The position numbers were made by a program, and so were the translations under genes. A stretch of 64,000 nt of DNA. Origin: Sphingomonas sp. 8AM (GTDB lineage Bacteria; Pseudomonadota; Alphaproteobacteria; Sphingomonadales; Sphingomonadaceae). The stretch covers positions 2,871,303-2,935,302 of the forward strand of contig NZ_LR733844.1 in the NCBI RefSeq assembly GCF_902506455.1. Reading direction: 5' to 3'. Under the pieces are notes generated by a model. The model was not told the origin of the DNA. It searched no databases and worked only from the letters and a program-made list of their open reading frames with translations. Shown here in pieces: positions 17,743 through 28,011 of this stretch (within the stretch, counting starts at the first letter, position 1; each line of letters begins with the position of its first letter).

Positions 17743-18894
17743 TTAGCATGGCGCCCGCAGCCGTGCGACGAAAAAACCGTCGGTATCGTCACCCGCAGGG
17801 GTCAGGCGGGTGCCGGCATGATGCGGGCGGCCGAACGGCAGGACGAGCGGCTCGGCCTGCCAGCCCGGATAGGCCGCGAGAAAGGCGTCGACCTGCGCCG
17901 CGCCCTCGCCCTCGAGCAACGAACAGACGATGTAGACGAGCGCGCCGCCGGGCTTCACCGCCCCCGCGCCAATCGAGAGAACGTGGCGCTGAGTTTCGAT
18001 TAGCCGGTCGAGCCGCGCCGGGGTGAGGCGCCAGCGCGCCTCGGGGTTGCGCCGCCACGTGCCGGTGCCCGAGCACGGCGCGTCGATCAGCACCACGTCC
18101 GCCTGCACGTCCGCCAGCGCTTCGGCTTCGTGGTTTGGATCCAGCAGCCGCGTTTCGATGATCGTGGCGCCGGCCTTTTCGGCGCGCGGGGCGAGTCGCG
18201 ATAGGCGGGCGCGGTCGATGTCGCTGGCGATGATGCGGCCTTCGTTCGCCATCTGCGCCGCCAGCGCGAGGCTTTTGCCGCCAGCGCCGGCACAGAGGTC
18301 GAGCACGGTCATGCCGGGCGCGACCGCCGCGGCGAGCGTGACAGTCTGGCTCCCGGCGTCCTGTACCTCGAGCGCGCCCGCGTGCGCGGCGATGTCGCTG
18401 CCGGCGGGAAGCCGGCGCGCGAGCGGAAGGCCGGGGATCGGCTCGGCACCCGGCAGGTCGAGATCGGCGTGATCGGGGTGGAGGCGAATGTCGAGGGGCG
18501 CACGGTCGATCAGCGCCGCCTGCTCTGCGTCGTCGATGCCGGCAGCGGCGAGCCGCTCGCTCAGCCAACGCGGATGGAGGCCCTCGGCGGCGGGGGCTTC
18601 GTCGCCGATCGGTGCGGGGCCGTGGGTCGAGCCGTCGAAGGTGGCGGCAAGCGACGGATCGGTCGCCGCGAGCGCGAGCATCGCGGCGCGGCCGTCGGCG
18701 GGACGCTCGCCGAGGCGGCGGACCGCGGCATAGACGAGTTCGCGCACGGCGCGGCGGTCCTTGGAGCCGGCGTAGCGGCGTTGCGCGAAATAGCGGGAGA
18801 TCAGCGTATCGGCGGCCGCCCCGCCCTCACGCGCGGCGGTGACGATCGCATCGAGCAGGTCGATCGCGGCTTGGGTGCGGGCGGCGGGGGTCAT
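17743..18894 (-). CDS. RsmB/NOP-family rRNA (cytosine-C5) methyltransferase
   Basis: A 383-residue SAM-dependent RNA m5C methyltransferase. The N-terminal NusB-like helical part spans about residues 1-75. The methyltransferase domain holds the SAM motif VLDLCAGAGGKSLALAAQM, the proline-cysteine catalytic block DAPCSGTGTWRRNPEARWR, and VCSLLEGEGAAQVDAF (the second cysteine, in the IVCSL motif). The target is most likely 16S rRNA C967 or an equivalent, but paralogues of this family differ in target, so I give no symbol. Confidence 0.9.
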   Translation of the reverse strand: MTPAARTQAAIDLLDAIVTAAREGGAAADTLISRYFAQRRYAGSKDRRAVRELVYAAVRRLGERPADGRAAMLALAATDPSLAATFDGSTHGPAPIGDEAPAAEGLHPRWLSERLAAAGIDDAEQAALIDRAPLDIRLHPDHADLDLPGAEPIPGLPLARRLPAGSDIAAHAGALEVQDAGSQTVTLAAAVAPGMTVLDLCAGAGGKSLALAAQMANEGRIIASDIDRARLSRLAPRAEKAGATIIETRLLDPNHEAEALADVQADVVLIDAPCSGTGTWRRNPEARWRLTPARLDRLIETQRHVLSIGAGAVKPGGALVYIVCSLLEGEGAAQVDAFLAAYPGWQAEPLVLPFGRPHHAGTRLTPAGDDTDGFFVARLRAPC

Positions 18895-18940
18895 TGCAAT
18901 GCTTTCGGCAGGAGATGCGGCGCGGTGGTGGCGAGCGGCC

Positions 18941-18989
18941 CTTCGAGACGCGGCTTCGACAGGCTCAGCCGTTCCGCAGGGCGAACGGT
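18941..18989. repeat. Short dispersed-type inverted repeat with GGCTCAG core
   Basis: The segment contains CTTCGACAGGCTCAG followed by GTTCCGCAGGGCGAAC, which can fold locally (GTTC...GAAC arms). Similar text occurs between genes in many Sphingomonas-type genomes; this is recalled, not tested. Confidence 0.6.
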
Positions 18990-18997
18990 GGGTGGAA

Positions 18998-19020
18998 GCG
19001 AATGTTGCGAATATTGAGAC
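18998..19020. repeat. 23-bp direct repeat, copy 1
   Basis: Begins GCGAATGTTGCGAAT and differs from the copy at 19215-19237 at three positions near its end. It includes an internal GCGAAT-GTT-GCGAAT duplication. Confidence 0.8.
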
Positions 19021-19100
19021 GCGGGTGGGGTGTTGATGAGGCGGATGGTGGGGTGAACGGGGACGCGCTTGCGGTTTGGCACTCTGCGTCCGTCGCTTCC

Positions 19101-19192
19101 GTCACCCCGGCGCAAGCCGGGGTCCAGTCGGGAAAACGCCCGTGGCTGCCACGGCCGTTCCGTTGCTGGACCCCGGCCTGCGCCGGGTTGAC
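19101..19192. repeat. Inverted repeat, CCCCGG family
   Basis: The arms GTCACCCCGGCGCAAGCCGG and the complementary CCGGCCTGCGCCGGGTTGAC enclose a loop with GGTCCAG/CTGGACC. It belongs to a dispersed intergenic family also seen near 47367-47450. Confidence 0.85.
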
Positions 19193-19214
19193 GATGAGGA
19201 GAGGAGTAGCGCGT

Positions 19215-19237
19215 GCGAATGTTGCGAATGCTCAGAC
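19215..19237. repeat. 23-bp direct repeat, copy 2
   Basis: Matches the copy at 18998-19020 with three mismatches. The two copies flank the inverted repeat at 19101-19192, as if the element had inserted between or carried them. Confidence 0.8.
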
Positions 19238-19280
19238 CGTCGCGCGGTGTCGATGGCGTCCTCGCCCGGCCAGGACTAAG

Positions 19281-19310
19281 AAGCGGGATCCCGGCTTTCG
19301 CCGGGATGAC
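19281..19310. repeat. Partial copy of the CCCGG inverted-repeat family
   Basis: Contains GGGATCCCGGCTTTCGCCGG followed by GATGAC. It corresponds to one half of the elements at 19101-19192 and 47367-47450. Confidence 0.75.
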
Positions 19311-19434
19311 GGCGTCGGGGCCGGACGTGAGCGCCACGCCGCCACGTCGGCGCTGCCCGCAATCTTGCGCGATCGTCATTCCGCCAATCTGCCAGACGCG
19401 CGCCGCGTAGGACAGCGGCGCGCGCCTCGGCGCC

Positions 19435-20955
<1,521 letters not shown>

Positions 20956-21031
20956 CTAGTACCCTGCCCACGCCGAAGCCCCAATCCGTGTCGTCGCCCC
21001 GAAGGATGGCCAGGCTTTACGGCGTCGCTAG

Positions 21032-21129
21032 CCCCTCCCCTTCAGGGGAGGGGTTGGGGTGGGGCTGTTACAAACGACTGTCTCGGTGAGACACGCCCCA
21101 CCCCCGACCCCTCCCCTGAAGGGGAGGGG
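21032..21129. repeat. Large inverted repeat, CCCCTCCCC family
   Basis: Left arm CCCCTCCCCTTCAGGGGAGG (itself a hairpin) plus GGTTGGGGTGGGG pairs with the right arm from 21095 to 21129. The loop contains a smaller hairpin TGTCTC-GGT-GAGACA at about 21079-21093. It lies between the guaB promoter side and the pckA 3' end. The gcvPA fold-back core is a similar sequence. Confidence 0.85.
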
Positions 21130-21138
21130 TGAACACCT

Positions 21139-22749
21139 TCAGGCGTCGGCCCTTACCGCCTTCGGCGCGGCTTCACGAACGCCCTGGTCGACGTGCTCGG
21201 CGAATTGTGCGAAATTGTCGTTGAACAGGTCGACCAGCTTCGCCGCGGTCGCATCATACTCGGCCTTGTCGGCCCAGGTCGCGCGCGGATCGAGGATCGC
21301 GCTGTCGACGCCGGGCACCGACACCGGCACCTTGAACCCGAAGTTCGTGTCGGTGCGGAAGTCGGCGTGGTTGAGGCTGCCGTCGAGCGCGGCGTCCAGC
21401 AGCGCGCGGGTCGCCTTGATCGGCATCCGGTGGCCGGTGCCGTATTTGCCGCCGGTCCAGCCGGTGTTGACCAGCCAGCAATCGACCCCGCCCTTGGCGA
21501 TCCGCTCCTTGAGCAGATTGCCGTAGACCGACGGATGACGCGGCATGAAGGGCGCGCCGAAGCAGGTCGAGAAGGTCGCATCCGGCTCGGTGACGCCGAT
21601 CTCGGTGCCCGCGACGCGCGCGGTGTAGCCCGAGAGGAAGTGGTACATCGCCTGATCGGGGGTCAGCTTCGCGATCGGCGGCAGGATGCCATAGGCGTCG
21701 GCGGTCAGCATCACGATGCTGCGCGGCGTGCCACCCATATTCTCCTCCGACGCATTGGGAATGAAGTCGATCGGATAGGCACCGCGGCTGTTCTCGGCGA
21801 GGCTGTTGTCGTCGAGGTCGAGCTGACGGGTCACCTCGTCCATCACGACGTTTTCGAGCACGGTGCCGAAGCGCTTGGTGGTGGCGAAGATCTCGGGCTC
21901 GGCGTCGGCCGAGAGGCGGATCATCTTGGCGTAGCAGCCGCCCTCGAAATTGAAGACCGCGTCGTCGGACCAGCCATGCTCGTCATCACCGATCAGCATG
22001 CGCTTCGGATCGGCGGACAGCGTGGTCTTGCCGGTGCCCGACAGGCCGAAGAACACCGCGGTGCGCCCGTCCGCGCCCATGTTCGCGGAGCAGTGCATCG
22101 GCATCACGCCGGTCGGCGGGAGCAGATAGTTGAGGATGCCGAACACCGACTTCTTCATTTCGCCGGCATAGCGCGTGCCGCCGATCAGGATCAGCTTCTC
22201 GGTCATGTTGACCGCGATCACCGTCTCGCTGCGGCAGCCGTGGCGCGCGGGATCGGCGCGGAAGCTGGGCAGGTCGATGATCGTGTAATCGGGGACGAAG
22301 CCCTTGAGATCCTTCTCCTCGGGGCGGACCAGCATCGTGCGGATGAACAGATTGTGCCACGCCAGCTCGTTGATGACGCGGACGCGAACACGGTGCGACG
22401 GCTGCGACCCGCCGAACAGGTCCTGGACGAACAGGTCGCTCTTCGACCCGAGCGCGGTGAGGAAATCGGCCTTGAGCGCGGCGAAATGCGCCGGGTCCAT
22501 CGCCTTGTTCGACTTGCCCCACCAGACGGTCGTTTCGGTTTCGGCGTCGCGGACGATGAACTTGTCCTGCGCCGAGCGGCCGGTGTGTGCGCCGGTTTCG
22601 ACGACCAGCGGGCCGTCGGCGGAGAGCTTGCCCTCGCTGCGCGCGACGGCGGCTTCGGTCAGGCGCGCGGTGACGAGATTCCAGTGCAACGTGGCGCGGG
22701 TTTCGATGCCCTGCGTCTCCAGCCCGGCGTCGGGAATGCGATGGCTCAA
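21139..22749 (-). CDS. pckA: Phosphoenolpyruvate carboxykinase (ATP)
   Basis: A gluconeogenic enzyme that turns oxaloacetate and ATP into PEP and CO2. With the start chosen it has 536 residues, normal for the family. The P-loop is GLSGTGKTT (about residues 235-243), and the metal/oxaloacetate region follows in [20 protein letters not shown]. The start is taken as a TTG at 22749 (MSHRIPDAG) because GGAGG lies 8 bases upstream; an earlier in-frame TTG at 22764 overlaps that ribosome site. It is divergent from chvI, the arrangement known from rhizobia and Agrobacterium, where ChvGI affects pckA. Confidence 0.96.
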   Translation of the reverse strand: MSHRIPDAGLETQGIETRATLHWNLVTARLTEAAVARSEGKLSADGPLVVETGAHTGRSAQDKFIVRDAETETTVWWGKSNKAMDPAHFAALKADFLTALGSKSDLFVQDLFGGSQPSHRVRVRVINELAWHNLFIRTMLVRPEEKDLKGFVPDYTIIDLPSFRADPARHGCRSETVIAVNMTEKLILIGGTRYAGEMKKSVFGILNYLLPPTGVMPMHCSANMGADGRTAVFFGLSGTGKTTLSADPKRMLIGDDEHGWSDDAVFNFEGGCYAKMIRLSADAEPEIFATTKRFGTVLENVVMDEVTRQLDLDDNSLAENSRGAYPIDFIPNASEENMGGTPRSIVMLTADAYGILPPIAKLTPDQAMYHFLSGYTARVAGTEIGVTEPDATFSTCFGAPFMPRHPSVYGNLLKERIAKGGVDCWLVNTGWTGGKYGTGHRMPIKATRALLDAALDGSLNHADFRTDTNFGFKVPVSVPGVDSAILDPRATWADKAEYDATAAKLVDLFNDNFAQFAEHVDQGVREAAPKAVRADA

Positions 22750-22918
22750 GGGTCCGTCCTCCAAAGTGCGCCGTCATGGGCGCGTTCGATAACGGCGAAA
22801 TACGCCGGTCCGTCGGCTGCGTCAAACATGTTAAACACACCGTTGTCCTGTTGTACTTGCCATTGAGCGACGCCGCGCTTTGGCTTACCCCGAACGTCGT
22901 GATGCACGGGACCAATCC
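22750..22918. promoter_or_regulatory. Divergent pckA / chvI regulatory region
   Basis: This 169-bp gap must hold promoters for both directions. It contains the palindrome AACATGTT (22825-22832) followed by TTAAACACAC, and an AT-richer stretch around 22820-22865. I cannot assign -35/-10 boxes confidently. Confidence 0.5.
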
Positions 22919-23623
22919 ATGACCGCCACGATCGCGCTGGTCGACGACGATCGCAACATCCTGACCTCGGTGTCGATCGCGCTGCAGGCCGAGGGGTTCA
23001 TGACCCGGCTGTATTCGGACGGCGAGGCGGCGTTGAAGGCGCTGACCGACAATCCGCCCGATCTCGCGATCTTCGACATCAAGATGCCGAAGATGGACGG
23101 GCTGGAGCTGCTGCGGCGGCTGCGCGAAAAGAGCCGGCTGCCGGTGATCTTCCTGACCAGCAAGGATGACGAACTCGACGAGGCGTTGGGCCTTGCGATG
23201 GGTGCCGACGATTATATTGCCAAGCCGTTCAGCCAGCGGCTGCTGATCGCCCGCATCCGCGCGATCCTGCGCCGCACCGAGCCCGCCCAGGCCGGCGCCG
23301 AGGGGCAAGCCGACGCGGAAGGTCCGATCGAGCGCGGGCGGCTGGTGATGGACCCCGCGCGGCACCGCGTCACCTGGGACGGCAAGCCCGTCACGCTGAC
23401 CGTCACCGAATTCCTGATCCTCGAGACGCTGGCGCAGCGTCCCGGCATCGTAAAGACCCGCAACCAGTTGATGGATGCGGCCTATCAGGATGACATCTAC
23501 GTCGACGATCGCACGATCGACAGCCATATCAAACGCGTGCGCCGCAAGTTCCGCGAAGCCGACCCCGCCTTCGATTCGATCGAGACATTGTATGGCGCCG
23601 GCTACCGCTTTTCGGAGGAGTGA
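22919..23623 (+). CDS. chvI: Response regulator ChvI (OmpR family)
   Basis: A 234-residue two-component regulator. The receiver has the acidic pair in ALVDDDRN (residues 9-11), the phosphoacceptor Asp53 in [11 protein letters not shown], and the YIAKPF lysine. The C-terminal winged helix (about 130-234) has [20 protein letters not shown] and [29 protein letters not shown]-type wing text (quoted in part). The ATG at 22919 is preferred over the upstream frame as it gives [13 protein letters not shown]. Its end overlaps chvG by 32 bases. Position beside pckA and hprK supports the ChvI name. Confidence 0.93.
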   Translation: MTATIALVDDDRNILTSVSIALQAEGFMTRLYSDGEAALKALTDNPPDLAIFDIKMPKMDGLELLRRLREKSRLPVIFLTSKDDELDEALGLAMGADDYIAKPFSQRLLIARIRAILRRTEPAQAGAEGQADAEGPIERGRLVMDPARHRVTWDGKPVTLTVTEFLILETLAQRPGIVKTRNQLMDAAYQDDIYVDDRTIDSHIKRVRRKFREADPAFDSIETLYGAGYRFSEE

Positions 23624-25157
23624 CGCCGCCGAGCAGGCGCGCGCGTGGTCGGGCAAGGTCTCGCTCACGCCGCGCATTCTGGCGGTCAACGTCCTCGCGC
23701 TGCTGTTGCTGGCAGGCGGGTTCTTCTACCTTGAATCGTTCCGCAGCCGCATTCTCGACCAGCGCTCGACGCAGGCCGGGCGCGAGGTGCGGCTGATGAC
23801 CGAGGCGCTGACGCCAATCGCGCTGGATGCGCGCGACGCGACGATCGCGCGGCTGGCGCGGGAGACCGGGACGCGCGTGCGGCTGTACGATCGGGGCGGC
23901 GCGCTGCTGGCCGACAGCCGTGCGCTCGGGATCGGCAATTTCCGCCTCGACGATCCCGACGACGACCCGCTCGCCCGGCGCAGCGCGCGCTGGCTCGACG
24001 CCGCGATCGACCGGATCGTCCGCGCCCCGCTCGCGCCCGGCTATCGCGAGCAGCGCGACGGCCGGCGCTGGCCCGACGTCAGCGCGGTCTTCACAGGCGC
24101 GGCGAGCGCGCAGACGCTGTGGCGCGCGCCCGACCGCACCCCGGTCATCACCGCCGCCGCTCCGCTGGGGCCGCACCTTGCGCTGCTGACCGCGGTCAAC
24201 GCGCGCGACGTGACCGAACGCGTGCGCGCCGAGCGTTACCGGCTGAGCGTGGTGGTGCTGGTGGCGAGCGCGATCTCGATCGGGCTGTCGCTCTACCTCG
24301 CCCGGACGATCGTGGTGCCGCTGCGGCTGCTGGCGCGCGCGGCGGTGCGGGTGCGGCTGGGGCGCGCACGCGAGGTGACGGTGCCGCGGCTGCCCGAACG
24401 CCGCGACGAGATCGGGATGCTGGCGCGCGCGCTGTCCGACATGACGCTGGCGCTGCGCGCGCGGATCGACGCGACCGAGGCGTTCGCGGCCGATGTGACA
24501 CACGAGCTGAAGAACCCCCTCGCCTCGTTGCGCTCCGCCACCGATGCGCTCAGTCGCGTCGAGCAGCCCAAACTGCGCGCCAGATTGCTCGCGATCGTCA
24601 ACGACGACGTCCACCGGCTCGACCGGCTGATCAGCGATATCTCCGACGCCTCGCGGCTCGACGCGCAATTGAGCCGCGCGACCTTCGAGCCCGTCGACGT
24701 CGCGGCGATGCTGGCGGCGATGGTCGCGGAGCGTGAGGCGCGCGGGCCGGCGCATCACGTTCGCGTGCGCTTCGATCCGCTCGACGACGAGCTGGTCGTG
24801 GCGGGTGAAGGCGCGCGGCTGGAGCGCGTGTTCGCCAATCTGATCGACAATGCGATCTCCTTCTCGCCAGACGGCGGGACGGTGACGATCGCGGCGCGGC
24901 GTGACCGCTCGATGCTCGAGGTCTGGGTCGAGGACGAGGGTCCCGGCGTGCCCGAGGAAGCGCGCGAGGCGATCTTCCGCCGCTTTCATTCGGTGCGCCC
25001 GTCGCAGGAGACGTTCGGGCAGCATTCCGGGCTGGGGCTGGCGATCGCGCGGACGATCGTCGAGGCGCACCAGGGCGAGATTGGCGTTGAATCGCGCGAG
25101 GACCGGCTGAGCGGCGCACGCTTCGTGGTGCGGTTGCCGCTGGCGACGCGCGCATGA
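23592..25157 (+). CDS. chvG: Sensor histidine kinase ChvG
   Basis: A 521-residue membrane kinase paired with ChvI. One transmembrane segment lies at about residues 29-47 and the second at 217-237, enclosing a periplasmic sensor domain of about 165 residues. A HAMP linker follows (about 238-290), then HisKA with the phosphorylated His304 in [18 protein letters not shown]. The ATPase has [24 protein letters not shown] and [16 protein letters not shown]. No good ribosome site precedes the ATG at 23592, which lies inside chvI, so translation is probably coupled. In relatives ChvG senses acidity or envelope stress. Confidence 0.92.
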   Translation: MAPATAFRRSDAAEQARAWSGKVSLTPRILAVNVLALLLLAGGFFYLESFRSRILDQRSTQAGREVRLMTEALTPIALDARDATIARLARETGTRVRLYDRGGALLADSRALGIGNFRLDDPDDDPLARRSARWLDAAIDRIVRAPLAPGYREQRDGRRWPDVSAVFTGAASAQTLWRAPDRTPVITAAAPLGPHLALLTAVNARDVTERVRAERYRLSVVVLVASAISIGLSLYLARTIVVPLRLLARAAVRVRLGRAREVTVPRLPERRDEIGMLARALSDMTLALRARIDATEAFAADVTHELKNPLASLRSATDALSRVEQPKLRARLLAIVNDDVHRLDRLISDISDASRLDAQLSRATFEPVDVAAMLAAMVAEREARGPAHHVRVRFDPLDDELVVAGEGARLERVFANLIDNAISFSPDGGTVTIAARRDRSMLEVWVEDEGPGVPEEAREAIFRRFHSVRPSQETFGQHSGLGLAIARTIVEAHQGEIGVESREDRLSGARFVVRLPLATRA

Positions 25158-25585
25158 CCGCGACCATCCATGCGACCTGTGTCGCGATCGGCGCGCGGGG
25201 CGTGCTGCTGACCGGGCCCTCGGGCGCGGGCAAAAGCGACCTCGCGATGCGACTGATCGACCGCGGGGCCGTTCTGGTCGCCGATGACTACACACTCCTT
25301 TCGTGCGAAAACGGCATGTTGATCGCGCGCTCCCCCGCCACGATCGCCGGCCGGATGGAGGTGCGCGGCATCGGGATCGTCGCGCGCCCGGCGTGTGCGG
25401 CGGTATCGGTGGCACTGTCGGTGGTGCTCGCGACCGAGGACGAACGGCTGCCCGAGCCCCGCACGATCATGCTCGACGGCGTTGCCGTGCCGGAGATCGT
25501 CATCGACCCGCGCTGGCCCTCCGCCCCGATCAAGGTGGAATGGGCGCTGGCCGGACAACCGCCTGTCAGGGAGGCCGAGCGATGA
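25154..25585 (+). CDS. hprK: HPr kinase/phosphorylase, short C-terminal-domain type
   Basis: At 143 residues this protein consists only of the catalytic domain; Gram-positive HprK has an extra N-terminal domain. It carries the P-loop GPSGAGKS (about residues 21-28), the catalytic aspartates in LVADDYTLL (about 42-50), and the family signature EVRGIGIV. It should phosphorylate the serine of HPr encoded just downstream. It overlaps chvG and rapZ by ATGA, as in the alphaproteobacterial PTS cluster. Confidence 0.95.
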   Translation: MTATIHATCVAIGARGVLLTGPSGAGKSDLAMRLIDRGAVLVADDYTLLSCENGMLIARSPATIAGRMEVRGIGIVARPACAAVSVALSVVLATEDERLPEPRTIMLDGVAVPEIVIDPRWPSAPIKVEWALAGQPPVREAER

Positions 25586-26478
25586 ACGAAGTGCTGCTGG
25601 TGACCGGCATGGCCGGGGCGGGCGTCTCGACAGTGTTGAAGACGCTGGAGGATCTCGGCTGGGAAACGATCGACAACGTGCCGCTGTCGCTGTTGCCGCG
25701 GGTCGTCGCGCCGCCCGCCGACCCCGACGAGACCCCCCGCCCGCTGGCGATCGGCTTCGGGACGCGGACGCGCAACTTCGACGCCGACACCGCGCTGCGC
25801 CGCTTCGAGGAATTGCGCCAGCGCGGCGACAATGTCGGGCTGCTGTTCCTCGACTGTTCGGGCGAGGAGCTGACGCGGCGCTTCGCCGAGACGCGCCGCC
25901 GCCATCCGCTCGCCGACGATCGCCCCGCCGTCGAGGGTATTCAGCGCGAGCGGCGCCTGCTCGCGCCATTGCGTGAGCGCGCCAACCGCCTGATCGACAC
26001 GACAACGTTCAAGGCCAATACGTTGGCGCAACAGGTGCGCGAGATGTTCGCGCGCGACACCGGAGTCGGTACGACGCTGACGATCGAGTCGTTCGGCTTC
26101 GCACGCGGCATCCCGGCCGGGGTGGATATGGTGTTCGACATGCGCTTCCTGCGGAACCCGCATTGGGACCCGGCGCTGCGTCCCCATACGGGACAGGACC
26201 CGGCGGTCGCGGCCTATATTGCCGCCGACCCGGCGTACGAGGAAGCGGTGGGCAGGATCGAGGACCTGCTGCTGTTGCTGCTGCCGCGCTACCGTGCGGA
26301 GGGAAAACCCTACGTCACGGTGGCGTTCGGGTGCACGGGGGGCAAGCATCGCTCGGTTCATGTCGCCGAGCGCGTCGCTGGACGGTTGCGCGATGCGGGT
26401 TTATGCCCCACCATCGTGCATCGGGACCTTGCGGCGGCCCCGCAGGATGCGCTCGAGGGACGCCCACACGGTCAATGA
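25582..26478 (+). CDS. rapZ: RapZ/YvcJ-family nucleotide-binding protein with altered Walker A
   Basis: A 298-residue RapZ-type protein (RNase adapter in E. coli, involved in PTS/cell-envelope control). The C-terminal signature VAFGCTGGKHRSVHVAERVA is intact, as are LEDLGWETIDNVP and FLDCSGEELTRRFAETRRRHPL. The Walker A motif reads GMAGAGVST (residues 9-17), with valine at position 15 where family members have lysine (GxSGxGKS). ATP/GTP binding by the N-domain may thus be lost or altered. It starts by ATGA overlap with hprK and ends by ATGA overlap with the EIIA gene. In relatives the lysine is normally present. Confidence 0.92.
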   Translation: MNEVLLVTGMAGAGVSTVLKTLEDLGWETIDNVPLSLLPRVVAPPADPDETPRPLAIGFGTRTRNFDADTALRRFEELRQRGDNVGLLFLDCSGEELTRRFAETRRRHPLADDRPAVEGIQRERRLLAPLRERANRLIDTTTFKANTLAQQVREMFARDTGVGTTLTIESFGFARGIPAGVDMVFDMRFLRNPHWDPALRPHTGQDPAVAAYIAADPAYEEAVGRIEDLLLLLLPRYRAEGKPYVTVAFGCTGGKHRSVHVAERVAGRLRDAGLCPTIVHRDLAAAPQDALEGRPHGQ

Positions 26479-26915
26479 ACGGATTGTCGAAGCAAATGTC
26501 GGGGCCAGTGATCGGATTGGTGCTCGTCACCCATGGGCGGCTTGCTGATGAATTCGTGGTCGCGATGGAGCACGTCGTCGGCCCGCAGCGACAGGTGCGG
26601 ACCGTCGCGATCGGGCCGGAGGACGATATGGAGGCGCGCCGTGCCGACATCGCCGCCGCGATCGCCGAGGTTGACGAAGGCCGCGGCGTGATCGTGCTGA
26701 CCGACCTGTTCGGCGGCACACCCTCCAATCTCGCCATCTCGCTGATGGAGCGCGGGCGCGTCGAGGTAATCGCGGGGATCAACTTGCCGATGCTGATCCG
26801 GCTGGAATCGGCACGCAAGGCGATGACGGTGGTTGCCGCGGTCGCCGCCGCGCGCGAGGCGGGGCGGAAGTATATCTCGGTCGCGTCCGAGGTGCTGGGC
26901 GAGGCCGCGGCATGA
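26475..26915 (+). CDS. PTS EIIA component, mannose/fructose type
   Basis: A 146-residue EIIA-Man-like domain. The phosphoacceptor is His20 in VLVTHGRLADEF, and the fold-specific VLTDLFGGTPSNLA is present. The start at 26475 overlaps the rapZ stop; a start at 26496 (MSGPVIG) is an alternative. No EIIB, EIIC or EIID is seen, so this is a regulatory rather than transporting PTS, and EI (ptsP) must be elsewhere. Confidence 0.93.
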   Translation: MNGLSKQMSGPVIGLVLVTHGRLADEFVVAMEHVVGPQRQVRTVAIGPEDDMEARRADIAAAIAEVDEGRGVIVLTDLFGGTPSNLAISLMERGRVEVIAGINLPMLIRLESARKAMTVVAAVAAAREAGRKYISVASEVLGEAAA

Positions 26916-27181
26916 CGGTGTCGCGCACGGTCGAGGTCACCAATCGCCGCGGGCTGCATGCGCGCGCCAGCGCCAAGTTCGTGACGCTGGCCAGCGGCCA
27001 GCCTGCGCCGGTCAAGGTCGCCAAGGGCGATTCGGAAGTGATCGGGACATCGATCATGGGTTTGATGATGCTCGGCGCTGCAAAGGGCGATCACATCACC
27101 ATCTCGGCCGACGGCGAGCAGGCCGAGCATGTGGTCGAGGCGATGTGCGCGCTGGTCGAGGGCAAGTTCGGCGAGGACTGA
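26912..27181 (+). CDS. ptsH: HPr phosphocarrier protein
   Basis: An 89-residue HPr. It has the phosphorylated His16 in RRGLHARASAKF and the serine substrate of HPr kinase (about Ser47) in GTSIMGLMMLGA. It starts by ATGA overlap with the EIIA gene. Together with hprK and EIIA it forms a signalling PTS chain. Confidence 0.96.
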   Translation: MTVSRTVEVTNRRGLHARASAKFVTLASGQPAPVKVAKGDSEVIGTSIMGLMMLGAAKGDHITISADGEQAEHVVEAMCALVEGKFGED

Positions 27182-27201
27182 TCCTCCGCCGTTTGCTTCC
27201 T

Positions 27202-27999
27202 ATGCCCAAAGTCATCACCTCCTTTTCCAATCCGCTGGTCAAGCGCGTGCAGGCGTTGCGCGACAAACGCCATCGTCGTGAGGAAGGGCTGTTCCTCGCC
27301 GAGGGGCTGCGAATCCTGACCGAAGCGCTGGAAACCGGGCGCATCCCGCGCATCCTGTTTTTCGCGGCGGCGAGCGCGGGGCATCCGTTGGTCCGCGCGT
27401 TGATCGACGCGGTCGAGGGGGATTATGGCGAAGCGGTCGAGACGACACCCGACATCCTCTCCAAATTGTCGGGCAAGGACAATCCGCAGGCGGTGGTCGG
27501 CGTGTTCGACACGTTCGAGACGGTGCTCGGCGAGCTGGACCGCAGCGCTGCGCCGATCTGGCTGGTGGCGGAGCGGCTGCGCGATCCGGGCAATCTCGGA
27601 ACGATTTTGCGCACCGGCGACGCGGTCGGCGCGGGCGCGCTGATCCTCGTCGACGAATGCGTCGATCCCTTCTCGACCGAAGCGGTGCGCGCCAGCATGG
27701 GGGCACTGTTCACCGTTCCGATCGTGCGCGTGATCTGGCCGGAGTTCCTGTCGTGGCTGCGCGAGGGGCCGGGGCAGCTGGTCGGGCTGAGCCTGCAGAC
27801 CGAGAACGGTTACCGCGACGCGCCCTACGCCGCGCCGACCTTCCTGCTAACCGGCAACGAGGCGCAGGGGCTGCCGGAAGAATATGAGTCGGAGTGCGAT
27901 CTGCTGGTGAAGATGCCGATGCTGGGCAAGGCGGACAGCCTAAACGCGGCGGTGGCGACGGCGGTGATGGCGTATGAGGTGCTCGCGCGGCATCGGTGA
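27202..27999 (+). CDS. TrmH/SpoU-family RNA 2'-O-methyltransferase
   Basis: A 265-residue SPOUT methyltransferase. The N-terminal substrate-binding part has SNPLVKRVQALRDKRHRREE and LAEGLRIL. The C-terminal knot has the three motifs RLRDPGNLGTILRTGDAVGA, FLLTGNEAQGLP and MPMLGKADSLNAAVATAV. The target, 23S rRNA or tRNA, cannot be told. It follows HPr by 20 bases and could be cotranscribed. Confidence 0.9.
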   Translation: MPKVITSFSNPLVKRVQALRDKRHRREEGLFLAEGLRILTEALETGRIPRILFFAAASAGHPLVRALIDAVEGDYGEAVETTPDILSKLSGKDNPQAVVGVFDTFETVLGELDRSAAPIWLVAERLRDPGNLGTILRTGDAVGAGALILVDECVDPFSTEAVRASMGALFTVPIVRVIWPEFLSWLREGPGQLVGLSLQTENGYRDAPYAAPTFLLTGNEAQGLPEEYESECDLLVKMPMLGKADSLNAAVATAVMAYEVLARHR

Positions 28000-28011
28000 G
28001 GTGGTGGCGGG

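Larger units (their letters stand above)
18895..19434. other. 540-bp gene-free region rich in short repeats
   Basis: Between the RsmB-like gene and guaB I see no convincing gene. The region holds several repeat units listed separately: a CTTCGACAGGCTCAG-type element (about 18941-18989), two near-identical 23-bp direct repeats (18998-19020 and 19215-19237), and hairpins of the CCCCGG...CCGGGG type (19101-19192, 19281-19310). G-rich stretches lie between. It looks like a landing place for dispersed elements. Confidence 0.8.

Noticed and set aside
19101-19310. Possible CRISPR array
   Set aside because: The repeats are two inverted hairpins of differing length without regular spacers.
21193-22866. 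557-codon open frame on the strand opposite to pckA
   Set aside because: High GC content makes long antisense frames common; no family motifs and pckA is certain.
23475-23591. Longer N-terminus for ChvG
   Set aside because: This part overlaps chvI in another frame and gives no meaningful sequence.
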